A model generated the notes under the pieces. The model did no database searches and was not told where the DNA came from. It saw only the letters and a list, made by a program, of their open reading frames with translations. Position numbers and translations under genes: made by a program. From Elgaria multicarinata webbii (lineage: Eukaryota > Chordata > Lepidosauria > Squamata > Anguidae), in assembly GCF_023053635.1 (NCBI RefSeq), contig NC_086173.1, positions 145,808,697 to 145,872,696 of the forward strand: DNA of 64,000 nucleotides. Reading direction: 5' to 3'. Below, piece by piece: positions 1 through 9,800 of the stretch (position 1 is its first letter; every line of letters begins with the position of its first letter).

Positions 1-23
1 GAAAGATGGCCTAGAGATATTTT

Positions 24-272
24 AAAGAAGTAACAAATCCTCAACTAGCTGAGCTGTCACTGAAGAAAGCTGGCAGGCTCTCCTTCAGCAAGGCCTGGAT
101 ATACACAGAGTTGGTGGACCAGCCTTTTGGATACAGAATGGCAACAAGTGTTTTGTCCAAATTAGGCATTTGGAGGATAGGTGTAAACAAAAAAGTTCTT
201 CAGCCTGATAAGGCTGAAGTTGAATTTTCAGAAACTAACGCGTGTAAACTCCATGAAGTAAAACAAAAATGA
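24..272 (+). other. Unrecognised ORF fragment (about 82 codons)
   Basis: An open frame starting just after an in-frame stop encodes about 82 residues and ends in TGA at 270-272. The product has an ordinary protein-like composition (QLAELSLKKAGRLSFSKAWI, then a DQPFGYRMATSVLSKLG stretch) and is not low complexity. It has no ATG at its 5' end, so it could be the 3' part of an exon or a retrocopy fragment cut by the window edge. I do not recognise the family. A chance ORF cannot be excluded. Confidence 0.3.
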
Positions 273-784
273 ATTTAAAAATGTGGCCAGAACATCTCCT
301 CTAAACCCAATCAATCAAGAGAACAGAAGAAAATATGGCAATCAGAACAGACAGCAAAATAAAATGCAAATATCAACAGTTCCTACATGCTTACTATCAA
401 CAAGTTAATGTGTGTTTGGTTTTTGTTAGAAATCTATTTGTTGCAGATTTTATTTTACCAATTTGTATGTGATATAGCCAAGCTTCAAGGGCTGTATAGA
501 GGGAGCACTACACTGAGAGGCAAAAGTAATACTCAGACACCTTCATGGTTTGATAAGAGGTTGGCTCTTTGGACCCAGAAGGAAGTAGGTAACATGATAC
601 ATTGGTGAATACAAAAGAAACAGGGAGAGATCTTTTACAATAGTCTCTAACTTTCTACCCATGAAAGTATTAACATCTTCTTGACATTTCGTTTGAGGTT
701 GCTAGGAACCTGTATTTGCAACCCTGCTCTCCTGTTCAGATGACACAGTAAGCCACAGTTTAGAATGTTGTGTGAACCATGACT
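273..784. other. AT-rich spacer, nothing recognised
   Basis: No coding exon, RNA gene or clear repeat was seen. The longest frame here (73 codons) has no recognisable motif. Confidence 0.5.
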
Positions 785-785
785 T

Positions 786-992
786 AGGCCCCGTTCAGAA
801 GACACCTTAAACCATGGCTTTAACCACAATGGTTAAGCCAGAAAGCTGGGCTGTATTCAGAAGACATATTAAACCACAGTTTAACCACAGGTTAAAGCCA
901 TGGTTTAAGATGTCTACTGAACACGGCCTGGCTTTCTGGCTTAACAACCACAGTTTAAAGCTGTGGTTTAAAGTGCCTTTTGAACAGGCCCT
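786..992. mobile_element. Palindromic MITE, 'GGCCCCGTTCAGA' family, diverged copy
   Basis: The two ends are inverted repeats (ggccccgttcagaagacacc at the left, its imperfect complement ending aacaggccc at the right). The interior consists of repeated AACCATGG / TTTAACCACA blocks on both strands. The element is flanked by TTA on both sides, which would fit a 3-bp PIF/Harbinger-type target duplication. A second, tighter copy lies at 47906-48039. The family assignment is an inference. Confidence 0.6.
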
Positions 993-1936
993 TAGAATGT
1001 TGTGTCAAAGGACCATGGAGTGGGTGGGGGAAGTGAAGTAGCCAATGTAAGGTGAGTTCTTATTATTTATCCAAAAGTAAGCCTTACAAGGAGAATGCCC
1101 CTTACACTCTTTAGAATACACCTGCACTTATGTTCCCAAAATAGTACTTGAATGTTATTAGAAAATTGAGCAACCCTCTGATCCTACAGCACTGAACTAT
1201 TTTACTCCTCATTGAGAGCTTAATTCCAGATATACTCCCATCAAGTGCGTGGCAGTTCTGGAATATCCCCTATATTACTAAATATTCACCTATAGCTTAG
1301 GGATGGTGTATCTTAACATTTGAAAAGCAATCCAGGAATTGGTCTGAAATGTAGACTGCAAGCCTAATCCTAAAAGCATTGACATGGAAGCAAGCCCCAC
1401 GGAACCTGACAGCCCCCACCTGATCTTCAAGCTAAGCCAGATAATGCTGTTCACACAGCAATGAGCAACTGCACATTTGTTGCATAGAAACTATATATGA
1501 TTGGAAACGATTTTATAGCTTGACAAACATGATACCATAGCATTTTATCTTCTTGCTGGTACAGCGTCACACTTCTGAAGTTTGTCTTCAGGAAGCACAA
1601 GCAAGGGCATGTGTTTTTAGACATGGTATCAAAAATGTGTTTGGCCCATCCTGTACCTACCAAAGCATATCACTTATCTAAGACCTATTCTTTCACCTGG
1701 TCTCTTATATCAATGCTTCAGATTCAACTTTGAAAAAACAATAATTACACCCCTAAAAAAAAGTTTAAAAGATCAAAACATCCAGGAATACAATGGGCAG
1801 CTATTCTCTTACTACCCCATTTTACAGGGGAGTTTGGATATCCAAGCATAAGGGGAGACTAGAGAGGGTGGCCTCTCTAAGGGGATATTTGCTTGTGGGG
1901 CTGATTTTAGAGGTTGGTCCGTTCGCTCCTCCTTAC
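993..1936. other. Start of intron 1 of the first TRIM gene; no exon seen
   Basis: This lies downstream (minus strand) of the RING/B-box exon and would hold its first intron. I looked for the usual 96-bp coiled-coil exon on the minus strand and did not find one, so the next exon is probably left of the window. Confidence 0.5.
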
Positions 1937-2902
1937 CCTATAGTCTCGGGCTGCCCTCTGCACGTGGAAGATGGTGTGAGCCCGGTGCTCCTGGGATCGA
2001 TCGCAGTGGGCACAGATGGGGGTTTGGTCCTCCTCGCAGAAAAACTGGAGCACTTCCCGGTGTACGTCGCACAGCCTTTCTCCGTTCCCGTCTCCCGCTC
2101 CTCCAGTTGCGACGGGCGACCTTTTCGGGGGTGGCGTTGCCGCTACTGGCGTCGCAGGGGGGGCTGCTGCTGCTGCTGTTGCTGCTGGCGACGGAGGCGT
2201 GGGCGGCGCTGGCGTCAGGGACAACAGCGGCGGGGGAGGCGCCGCCGCCGCCGTCACCACCGCCGCTGTTGCCGCCGGTGGCGGAGGGGACGATACTACT
2301 GGTGCCGGTGCCGGTGGTGCCAGTGCTGGTGGAGGTGCTAGTGGCGGTGGTGCCACTGGGGTTGGTGCCGGTGCAGCGCCTCCTCCCCCGGGCGCCGAGT
2401 CCAGCCTCTGCCGCTTGGGCCTGTCCACCACCAGGTTGGCCAGCAGCGGCGGCGGCTTGATGGGCCGGAGGTTCCTCTTGCGGGCGGTGGCGCCGCATTC
2501 CAGGCAGGAGATGTTGAGCTTGGGCTCGCCCAGGCGCTGCCCGATGCAGGCCGTGCAGAAGTTATGGCCGCAGGGGAGGCACACCGGGTCCGGGCAGTAG
2601 ACGCGGCACAGCGAGCACCAGGTCTCGCTCGGGCAGCGCGGGCCTGCGGGGATCTCGGCGGGCGTCGTGCCGGGCGGGGGCGAGTCCGGCGGCGACGGCG
2701 GGGAGAGCGGGCACGGCGGCGGCAGCAGCGGCGGCGGCAGCGGGCCACCCACGGCCAGGCCCGGGTGGCCATGAGGGTGCTGCTGGTGGGGGTGCGGCAG
2801 CTGCGCCTGCTGCTGCTGTTGCTGCGAGACCCGCAAGCGGCTGCGGAGGAGCCTCTGCTGCAGCAGCTGCTCCGCCGACATGCCTCCGAGACCACCGCTC
2901 AT
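1937..2902 (-). CDS. TRIM-like RING/B-box protein, first coding exon (gene 1, partial)
   Basis: This exon encodes the first ~322 residues of a TRIM-type E3 ubiquitin ligase. From Met at 2902: a Gln/His/Pro-rich leader (~1-95); a C3HC4 RING with all eight ligands (Cys96, Cys99, Cys111, His113, Cys116, Cys119, Cys133, Cys136; core CLPCGHNFCTACI); a Pro/Ala-rich linker of ~110 residues; and a B-box 2 (Cys278, His281, Cys289, Cys297, Cys300, His306, His309). It ends RDYR followed by GTAAGG, the same place and phase as the first exon of the neighbouring TRIM genes. The long N-terminus and RING-to-B-box linker are unusual, since the neighbours have only ~35-38 residues there. Met at 2902 is preferred to the in-frame Met at 3010 because a CCAAT box lies at 2978-2982. 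Coiled-coil and C-terminal exons are outside the window. Confidence 0.8.
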
Positions 2903-2977
2903 GTCGCCGGTCGGCCGAGCACTCGCGCGCGCGTCTGCCCGCGAGGACGGCACGATGCCCTTCCTGTGAGCGCCCCG

Positions 2978-2982
2978 ATTGG
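2978..2982 (-). promoter_or_regulatory. CCAAT box of gene 1
   Basis: CCAAT on the minus strand (context CGTCCAATCGGGGCG), 76 bp upstream of the chosen ATG, in GC- and CpG-rich sequence. Genes 2, 3 and 5 have the same box in a similar position. Confidence 0.55.
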
Positions 2983-3151
2983 ACGAGCGGCGCCAGGAAG
3001 GAGGCGCCAAACCGGAAGCGAGGGAAAGATGGGAAACGTGACGTCGCTAACCCTTTGCGTGCTAGATGGGAGGAAGATAGAGCCGAAAGTGCCCTAGACA
3101 GGCGTTAAACTATAGCAACGACTCAGACCCATTCCGGAGCGTGTACCTGTA

Positions 3152-3355
3152 TCAGCCTTCCCCAACCTGGTGCCCTCCAGCTGTATTTAGGGTAGTATCC
3201 AATGTTACTCCTACTTAGAGCAGACCCATTAAAATGAATAGGCCTTAAGTTAGTCGTGACGGAAGCCCCATTCAATGGGTCTACTCTAAGTAGGACCAAT
3301 ATGAGATACTCCCCTCGGACTACAGCTCCCATCATCCCCGGCTAGCATGGCCATT
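3152..3355. mobile_element. Palindromic MITE (CTACAACTCCCATCAT family) with a nested insertion
   Basis: The left arm begins CCTTCCCCAACCTGGTGCCC and the right arm carries GGACTACAGCTCCCATCATC. The element is split by another small palindrome at about 3190-3312, giving a two-step insertion history. Confidence 0.6.
3190..3312. mobile_element. Small palindromic MITE nested in the 3152-3355 element
   Basis: Imperfect inverted repeat: cctacttagagcagacccat on the left pairs with atgggtctactctaagtagg on the right. A diverged relative of one arm is seen near 38810-38880. Confidence 0.6.
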
Positions 3356-3391
3356 CCTAGGTTGATTTATATATTAGATGGATGAACAACT

Positions 3392-3504
3392 TGCGGCTCT
3401 CCAGATGGTTTGGCGTACAACTCCCATCATCCCTCACCATTGGTTATCCTGGCTAAGGCTGATGGGAGTTGTAGCCACCCCACCCCCAAATACTTCTGGA
3501 GGGC
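3392..3504. mobile_element. Palindromic MITE (CTACAACTCCCATCAT family)
   Basis: Arms GGCTCTCCAGATGGTTTGGC and a complementary TTCTGGAGGGC end enclose ACTCCCATCAT and its inverse GATGGGAGTTGTAG. The copy is fairly complete. Confidence 0.65.
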
Positions 3505-3992
3505 AAGAAGTTCCCTGTACAAGGAAGAAAGTTCCACTGATTTCAATGGGACTTTCCCGTTTACTTATCTAACGGAATAGCTTTGCACGGAAGGCACAAG
3601 AGAGAATTGAAAGAGGCTTCAGCGGGCTTAGAGGAGCCCGTTTCATCATCAAGCTTACAGTGCTTTGAAACTGCCGTCGTGGTTTTGACCGCCCCAGGCG
3701 CACACTCACATGCAGCGGGAGGGCCTGTGGGAATTGTTGTTCAGTGATAAGAGTTATAGGCCTGGCAGTCAAACACAACACCCAGCAGGCCTAATGAAGC
3801 TAATGCTGCCCTCCTCATTCTCTAGTCCAGCTTTCCCCAACCTGTACGCTCCAGCCATATTGGACTACAAATTCCCGTTTGTGGCCTTCCAGATGCATGA
3901 TCGCAGCTCAAAATAGCCCTTAACACCTGCCCTTCATTAATGGCAGTCTGCACACTCCATAACTTCATGCACATACACGAATATGCTTATGC

Positions 3993-4383
3993 TAGGGTGA
4001 CCATATTGAAAGGAGGACAGGGCTCCTGTATCTTTAACAGTTGTATTGAAAAGGGAATTTCAGCAGGTGTCATTTGTATATATGGAGAACCTGGTGAAAT
4101 TTCCTCTTCATCACAACAGTTAAAGCTGCAGGTGCCCTGCCCTCTTTTAAATCTGGTCACAGTATAGCTGTAGTATAGTTCCTGCAGCTTTAACTGTTGT
4201 GATGAAGAGGGAATTTCACCAGGTGTGATATGCATACAAATGTTTTATGATGGTTTTAATTTTTGTGAACCGCCCAGAGAGCTTCGGCTATTGGGCGGTA
4301 TAAAAATGTAATAAATAAATAAATAAACTAACTAACTGTTAAAGATACAGGAGCCCTGTCCTCCTTTTCATATGGTCATCCTA
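3993..4383. mobile_element. hAT-like palindromic MITE (TAGGGTGACC ends), interrupted
   Basis: The terminal inverted repeats are TAGGGTGACC and GGTCATCCTA. The two internal arms carry complementary copies of GGACAGGGCTCCTGTATC and CAGTTAAAGCTGCAGG. A LINE-type tail with (AAAT)n at about 4240-4332 sits inside the right arm. Two more copies are at 53245-53564 and 57881-58197. Confidence 0.7.
4240..4332 (+). mobile_element. LINE 3'-end fragment with (AAAT)n tail, nested
   Basis: It carries the recurrent 3' signature GAACCGCCCAGAGAGCTTCG, then GGGCGGTATAAAAATG, and ends in an AATAAATAAATAAA tail. It is inserted into the right arm of the surrounding MITE. Confidence 0.6.
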
Positions 4384-5217
4384 TAACTTATGCACTAGAG
4401 ACAGAGTAGAGAGAGTGTTGCTACTTGTGGGTGTTTTTTTTTTGAAGGTTTGTATGTTTCTGGATTTTTATTGTATTGTAATGTTTTAATGGATTTTATC
4501 ATTTGTACAACACCTTGAGAATTCGCTTGACAAGGTGCCTAATCAATCAATATTCTTCTATTCCCCACTCAGAAATGTAATTTCTATAGCAGGGTTGGGA
4601 ACCTCTGTATGTTCTTGGGACTTCAACTCCCGTTATCATTCACTATTGGCTATTCTGGCTAGGGCTGATAGCAATTGCAGTGCAACATCAGGAGCGCACC
4701 AGCTTGGAGGTTGCAATAACTGGTCCTACCGCCATCAGGAATCAAGTGACTATTTGTGAGCCATTGCACAATGTTAAGAGAATCCACAAGTTCATGTCAC
4801 CCAGGTCCTTTGAACTGGAAACTGCTACTGAATGTCCAGGTCTCTTTTTAGTAATTAGGTTTTTAAGAAAGCTGCTTGGAGGACAGGATGGTGGTGGTCC
4901 AAACAGCTTCTCAGAAAGTTTCAGTCTGCAACCAGCAACCTTCTACACACCTCTCTCACTTCAAGGGGGGAGGGATGGGGGAGTGATACTCTTCAGGGAT
5001 CCAGATTTGGCCCTAGGTCCTTCAGTCAAATCAACTGAGGGGAAAAAATGCTTTCTTGAAAAGCTGTTTCGCAACGACAAGAACACACACAAGAAGCTTC
5101 AGTGTTCACTAAAGAGATTTTAATGCAATGACACAACATTTTTATGGATCAAAGTACGTACAAATCTGTTGACGCTTAACAAAGAAGAAAATGTGCAAGA
5201 TTTGTCATGACAGGATG

Positions 5218-5315
5218 CTTACAGTGCAATCCTATGCATATTTACTCAGAAGCAAGTCCCGGTATGCTCAACAGGAGTTCTCAGGTATGTGTACGATATA
5301 GGATTGCAGCCTTAA
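5218..5315. mobile_element. Small palindromic repeat (TGCAATCCTAT family)
   Basis: It starts ACAGTGCAATCCTATGCATA and ends with the inverse ATATAGGATTGCAGCC, with CTCAGAAGCAAGTCCC inside. Similar copies occur at about 16635-16718, 24907-25000, 45248-45302 and 60468-60540. Confidence 0.6.
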
Positions 5316-5522
5316 CGTAGCAAACTTTGCCATACGCCTATGTTGCCCAATTGAAGTCAACATTCAGTAGCAAGAACAAACAAACTGCATCTTATCTGGT
5401 TTGCTGACGTCCTAGAGTACTTCAAACTAGACTAGATTAACTGTTGTGCCTTTCTTATAAGGAACCCCAAGAGTGGAGTTAAATTATCCTAAATTCTTTG
5501 AGGGAAAAAACTACAAATTCCA

Positions 5523-5646
5523 GGCCTTTTCTACACCGAAGGGTTATTCCTGGAAAATGGAGGGATCTTCCCTGCCTGCTCCTAAGATGCACAGGGACAA
5601 TCCAGGGAGGATCTCGGGATATAGGGTTGGTGTAGACATGCCCCCA
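5523..5646. mobile_element. Small palindromic repeat (TTTCTACACC family)
   Basis: The ends GGCCTTTTCTACACC and GGTGTAGACATGCCCC are imperfect inverted repeats. A better copy lies at 15935-16081. Confidence 0.45.
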
Positions 5647-6347
5647 GTGGCCTTCTTGGGAAGCCATAACAGTTAAATCAGTTTAAGTTTGTAGTGCCAA
5701 TACAGCCAGGGAGTACTTCCCGAGAGTTCTCCATACCCCCTCCTTGCTTTTTTGGGCTTATCTCACTGATCATTTAACTGTGCTCTTGCTGCATTTGGGT
5801 ATACAATTGCACACCCAAGAAATTATGCAATTGACACAGATATTAGAGGGTTTTTTTTTGGGGGGGGGGGAGTGTATGTATTTGTTTTCCAGCCAGGAGT
5901 GGTATGGGTGAGGGCAGCTGGCACAGATGCATTGACTAACGTGTTGTCTGAACTGAGACAAGGTGTACAGAAATATATTAATATGCAGCCTGTAATGAAA
6001 TATTCGTAACGATGCAAATTATTTACACTTGCAGTTTAAAAAGGAAATACAAACAGGGAAGGAAGAAACTTGTTCTTTTGCTTACTTTCAAAGGTGGAGT
6101 TCTCTGGCTTGGATGTTTACTCTTAACTCCATGAATAGAAGTTTCCATTCCTTCTGAGAAGGTTTCCTTTCAACTCTCCAACCTTGAATAGAAGTTACTT
6201 CCGTTCACGGAGTGCAAAGCTAAGATCCAAGACATTTTCTTTCTTCTGTAACTCAAAACTCGGTACCATTTGCAAGATTCTGTTCCAAAATATGCACAGG
6301 TGGCCTCCCAGATCATAAAAGCAGACCAGTGTACTGCAGACAGTGTT

Positions 6348-6865
6348 TCAGGGACACATTCTAAGCTCTGTAGTTAGACCCCACACTTTAAAGAAAGGAC
6401 AAATTCTCTCCCCACAGAAATTAGCCCACCGGAAAATAAAAATTAGGGACATATAATCGGCATCAAAGAATGCCACCCAACCCCTTTCATAATGCACAAA
6501 TACCTGGATTTTCTCTGGGGCCTCATCTAGGGTCAGACGGGTCTCGAATGAAGTGAAAGCCTTGTACTCATCCCCACAGAGCCCCAAAGCCCAGATCCCC
6601 TCAACAGGGCAAGTGATAACAGGTCCCTTCCTCTTCACGGACTCCCTGGCAACGCCAAGAGCCCAGTTTTGCCCATCGCCTACTTCCACCTCCCAGTAAT
6701 GGATCCCCGAGGAGAATCTCTCACAGCCCAGAAGGATGAGCGTGGCGTCAAATCTCTCAGGGTTGTTGGGGAGTGGTTGAACCATGTCTCCGCGTTTCAC
6801 GTTCTTCTTATCTTCGCTCACCACAAAGAGGGGATGGGCTGTGTCGGGATCTAAAGTAATGCTTG
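6348..6865 (-). CDS. Gene 2 exon 7: PRY/SPRY (B30.2) domain and stop
   Basis: The acceptor TTTGTCTTCAG ends at 6866. The exon opens [19 protein letters not shown] (PRY) and continues with [28 protein letters not shown] and [14 protein letters not shown] (SPRY core). TGA is at 6348-6350. Domain length is normal. The usual LDYE motif reads VHYE. Confidence 0.93.
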
Positions 6866-9800
6866 CTGAAGACAAACAAAAAACAATGGTTCAGAAGAGC
6901 TCAACCGCAAGAAAGGCTGAGGAAGGGGCTGTAGCTCCATGGTAGAACACCTGCTTTGCATGCAGAAAGTCCTAGGTTCAATCCCCGGCATCTCCAAGTA
7001 GGGCACACAAAGACTCCTGCCTGAAACCCTGGAGACCCCACTGCCAGCCAGTGTTGACAATACTGGGCTAAATGGACTAATGATCTGACTCAGTACAAGG
7101 CAGCTTCCTATCTTCCTTCTGGCCAAGAGTTTACAAGTAGATTCAGAAAATTCAAAAAAGGCCTAAGCAAAATAACAAGGGAAAGGGAGATAAAGGGGGT
7201 TATCATCTGAGCAGAATTCTACTGGCTTGGTCCCAATTTCCATTATCCAGGCTTGCAACCACTCCTATACGATGAGAAGCTGCTGGAAGTTCAGCATGGA
7301 CTTGGCAGAGCAGGAAAGACTGGCTGTAATCAGGCCACCAGTGAAAGCCAGTGTGGTGGAGTGGTTAGTGTGGGACTAGGGCTGGAAAGACTTGGGTTCA
7401 AATCCTCACTTATCCACAAGGCTCAATGGTTGACCATGAGCCAATCACGCGCTCCAATCCTCATATACCTCATAGGGTTGTTGTGAGGATAAAATGGAGT
7501 GGGACGAACCATGTACAATGCCTTCGGCTTCTTAGACGATTCAATTATAAATATGTGTGCAGGTGCTGTGAAAGCTCCCAACCGTGGAACCAGAGAGCTT
7601 TTGGAAACTGATTGACAAGTGGCAAGCTGCTATGGTCAAGAAGCTGCAAACCCAATCTGGAAGCTGCATTAGACTAGCCCAGTATCATCTATTCAAACTG
7701 GCAGGGGCTCTGCAGGGGTCCAGCAAGAGAGAGCAATCTTCCTTGCTACCAGATGCCTTTAACTGGAGAGGCCACAGATTAAACCTGGCGCCTTCTGCAT
7801 GTAAAACATGCGCTTGACCACAGAACTTTGGCTGACAGAAATTCAGAAGCAAAGCAGCTGCCTGAAGAATAGGCCTTCTGTGTTTTCTGCCTAGCTTCAG
7901 TCTCCTTAAAGCAGGTTTAGAAGAGCCCTGCTGGGTCAGACCAACCCTCCATTTAGCCCAGCTACCCACAGGAAACCCACAAGCAGGACATGAGGGCCAT
8001 AGCACCCCAGCCTGCCCAGGTTCCCCAGCAACTGGCATACAGAGGCCCGTTGCCTCTGATAATGGAGGCAGCATAGAGTCATCAGGACTAGTAGCCATTG
8101 ATAGCCTCCTCCTCCGTGAACTTGTCCAATCCCCTTTTAAAGCCAAAGTGGGTGGCCATAATTTATTTACTGTGATACTTATGTACTGCTAAATATCATG
8201 AAATCCCTAAGCAGTTCATGCGTAAATATTAAAATAACATTTAAAATACAATTTTTTTAAAAAAACGAAACTCTACATCTTGTGGAAGTGAATTCCATAG
8301 TTTCCTAACACTGCTGCCATTAACCACTCCACCAAAGGGTTGGTAATGGCAGCAGTGATAGTAACAATGAAGCCTGAGAATGGGATTCCCCATTCCACAA
8401 CAGGGAGGCGTTAAGACCACAAGGAAGCCAGCAAAAGCCTTAGGGATCCTGACATACAGCTAGCCTCCCCCAAAACGCCAGGTCCTCTTGAGTAATTGGA
8501 CAAAGAGTAAAGACTTCCTTTGCTTGTTTTCTCTCATAACAAGGACTTGGGCCTGTGTGTTACCATAGTAACAGGTTCCTTCCACCTTCCAAAAGCAGGA
8601 AGGAAAAAGAGGAGAGCCATGTGGGTCTGGTGACAGAAGTGCCCATGTTCCCCCACTCTTCCCATGAAATTCTTTCCCTATAGGATGGAGCCATTGTTCC
8701 CATTATCTCTGGCCAGACCACGTGAAGCTCCATGTGTTTCTAGGAGTTGAACTAGAGGCCCAAATAAGCCCAGCTCTAGTCTTCGTAATGGGAGACCATC
8801 CCAAACTCACTTTTTTTAGCAGAAGTTTCCATTGACCTTGCTTTCGCTAATTCAGATATCATAGTCTCTAGAGGGAGAAAAGGGAAGGATTTAAGAAACT
8901 CTGTTCATTGCTACTGAGTATGTAGAAAGTTGAAATATTAAAGATCCTCCCATTTGGGATGCAGGGTAGGAGAGGATGAACACGGAAGCAGTGAGCAAGA
9001 AAAGGCACCTCATCAGCTACAGGATCTGGCACCTTAAACAGAACCTGGTATTTAGCATGGCAATGTTCTCATCATTCAAGTTTCTAGCCTTCATGGTTGC
9101 AAGAAAACAGCTTGGGAAAATGCTCACATACTTGCTGGTGAAAATGTAGAGGCAGCTAAATGAGAGAGGCCCTAGCACAGAATGCTGATGGACATTTTAA
9201 CTCTCTAGCTGTTGAGGAGAAAGATGCATTGTGGAATATTTAGCCCAAGGATAGGAGGAACAGGTCATATCTGTGCAAGAGGCAAAATGTAGGTGTGGGG
9301 AGCATGGAAGGCAGGAATCAGGAGATGGTGCTCCAGTGCTTTGCACAGTCCTGTATAGTCCTTTTACGGTTCTTACACCCCGTTGACCAAAATCCATTTT
9401 ATTTTTTCTCTCCACTCCACCCAGCTTTCCTCCTCTCCCACTACCCCTAAATTGTTTGTTCTCTGCCATTCCAATCTTTGATGAAGTTAAGACATTTCAT
9501 TTGTTCTGGGCATAAAGCTTGTATTTCTTTCAAGCAGAATACACAATGCTCAGGTCCTTACATAATGTGCACTGCATTGCTGAACTTTGAACAAACAACA
9601 ACACTCCAAACTCCTCCACTCCCCTTTTCTCAAAACACAGCAAGGTAATGCTTAAGCATTTTAAGTAGTTGTGAACTGTCGTTTGCTCTTCTTGGTTACC
9701 TCGACATTTCTCCAGAGCCTCCTTGATCACAATATTTTTCAGACTGAAATGCCCAAGCTTCTTTTCCAGGTCAGTTGGAGAGGAAGAAACTTCCACCAAT

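Noticed and set aside
1793-2600. Plus-strand frames rich in Arg/Cys or Gly/Ala opposite gene 1
   Set aside because: They are antisense shadows of the GC-rich Pro/Ala-coding exon, made only of low-complexity runs.
2903-3010. Upstream Met at 3010 as the start of gene 1
   Set aside because: It would place the CCAAT box inside the coding region, and the extra 36 residues have no counterpart in the other TRIM genes.
6925-7120. A functional tRNA gene
   Set aside because: Boxes A and B are present but the cloverleaf is lost and a SINE body follows. The same holds for the other SINE heads.
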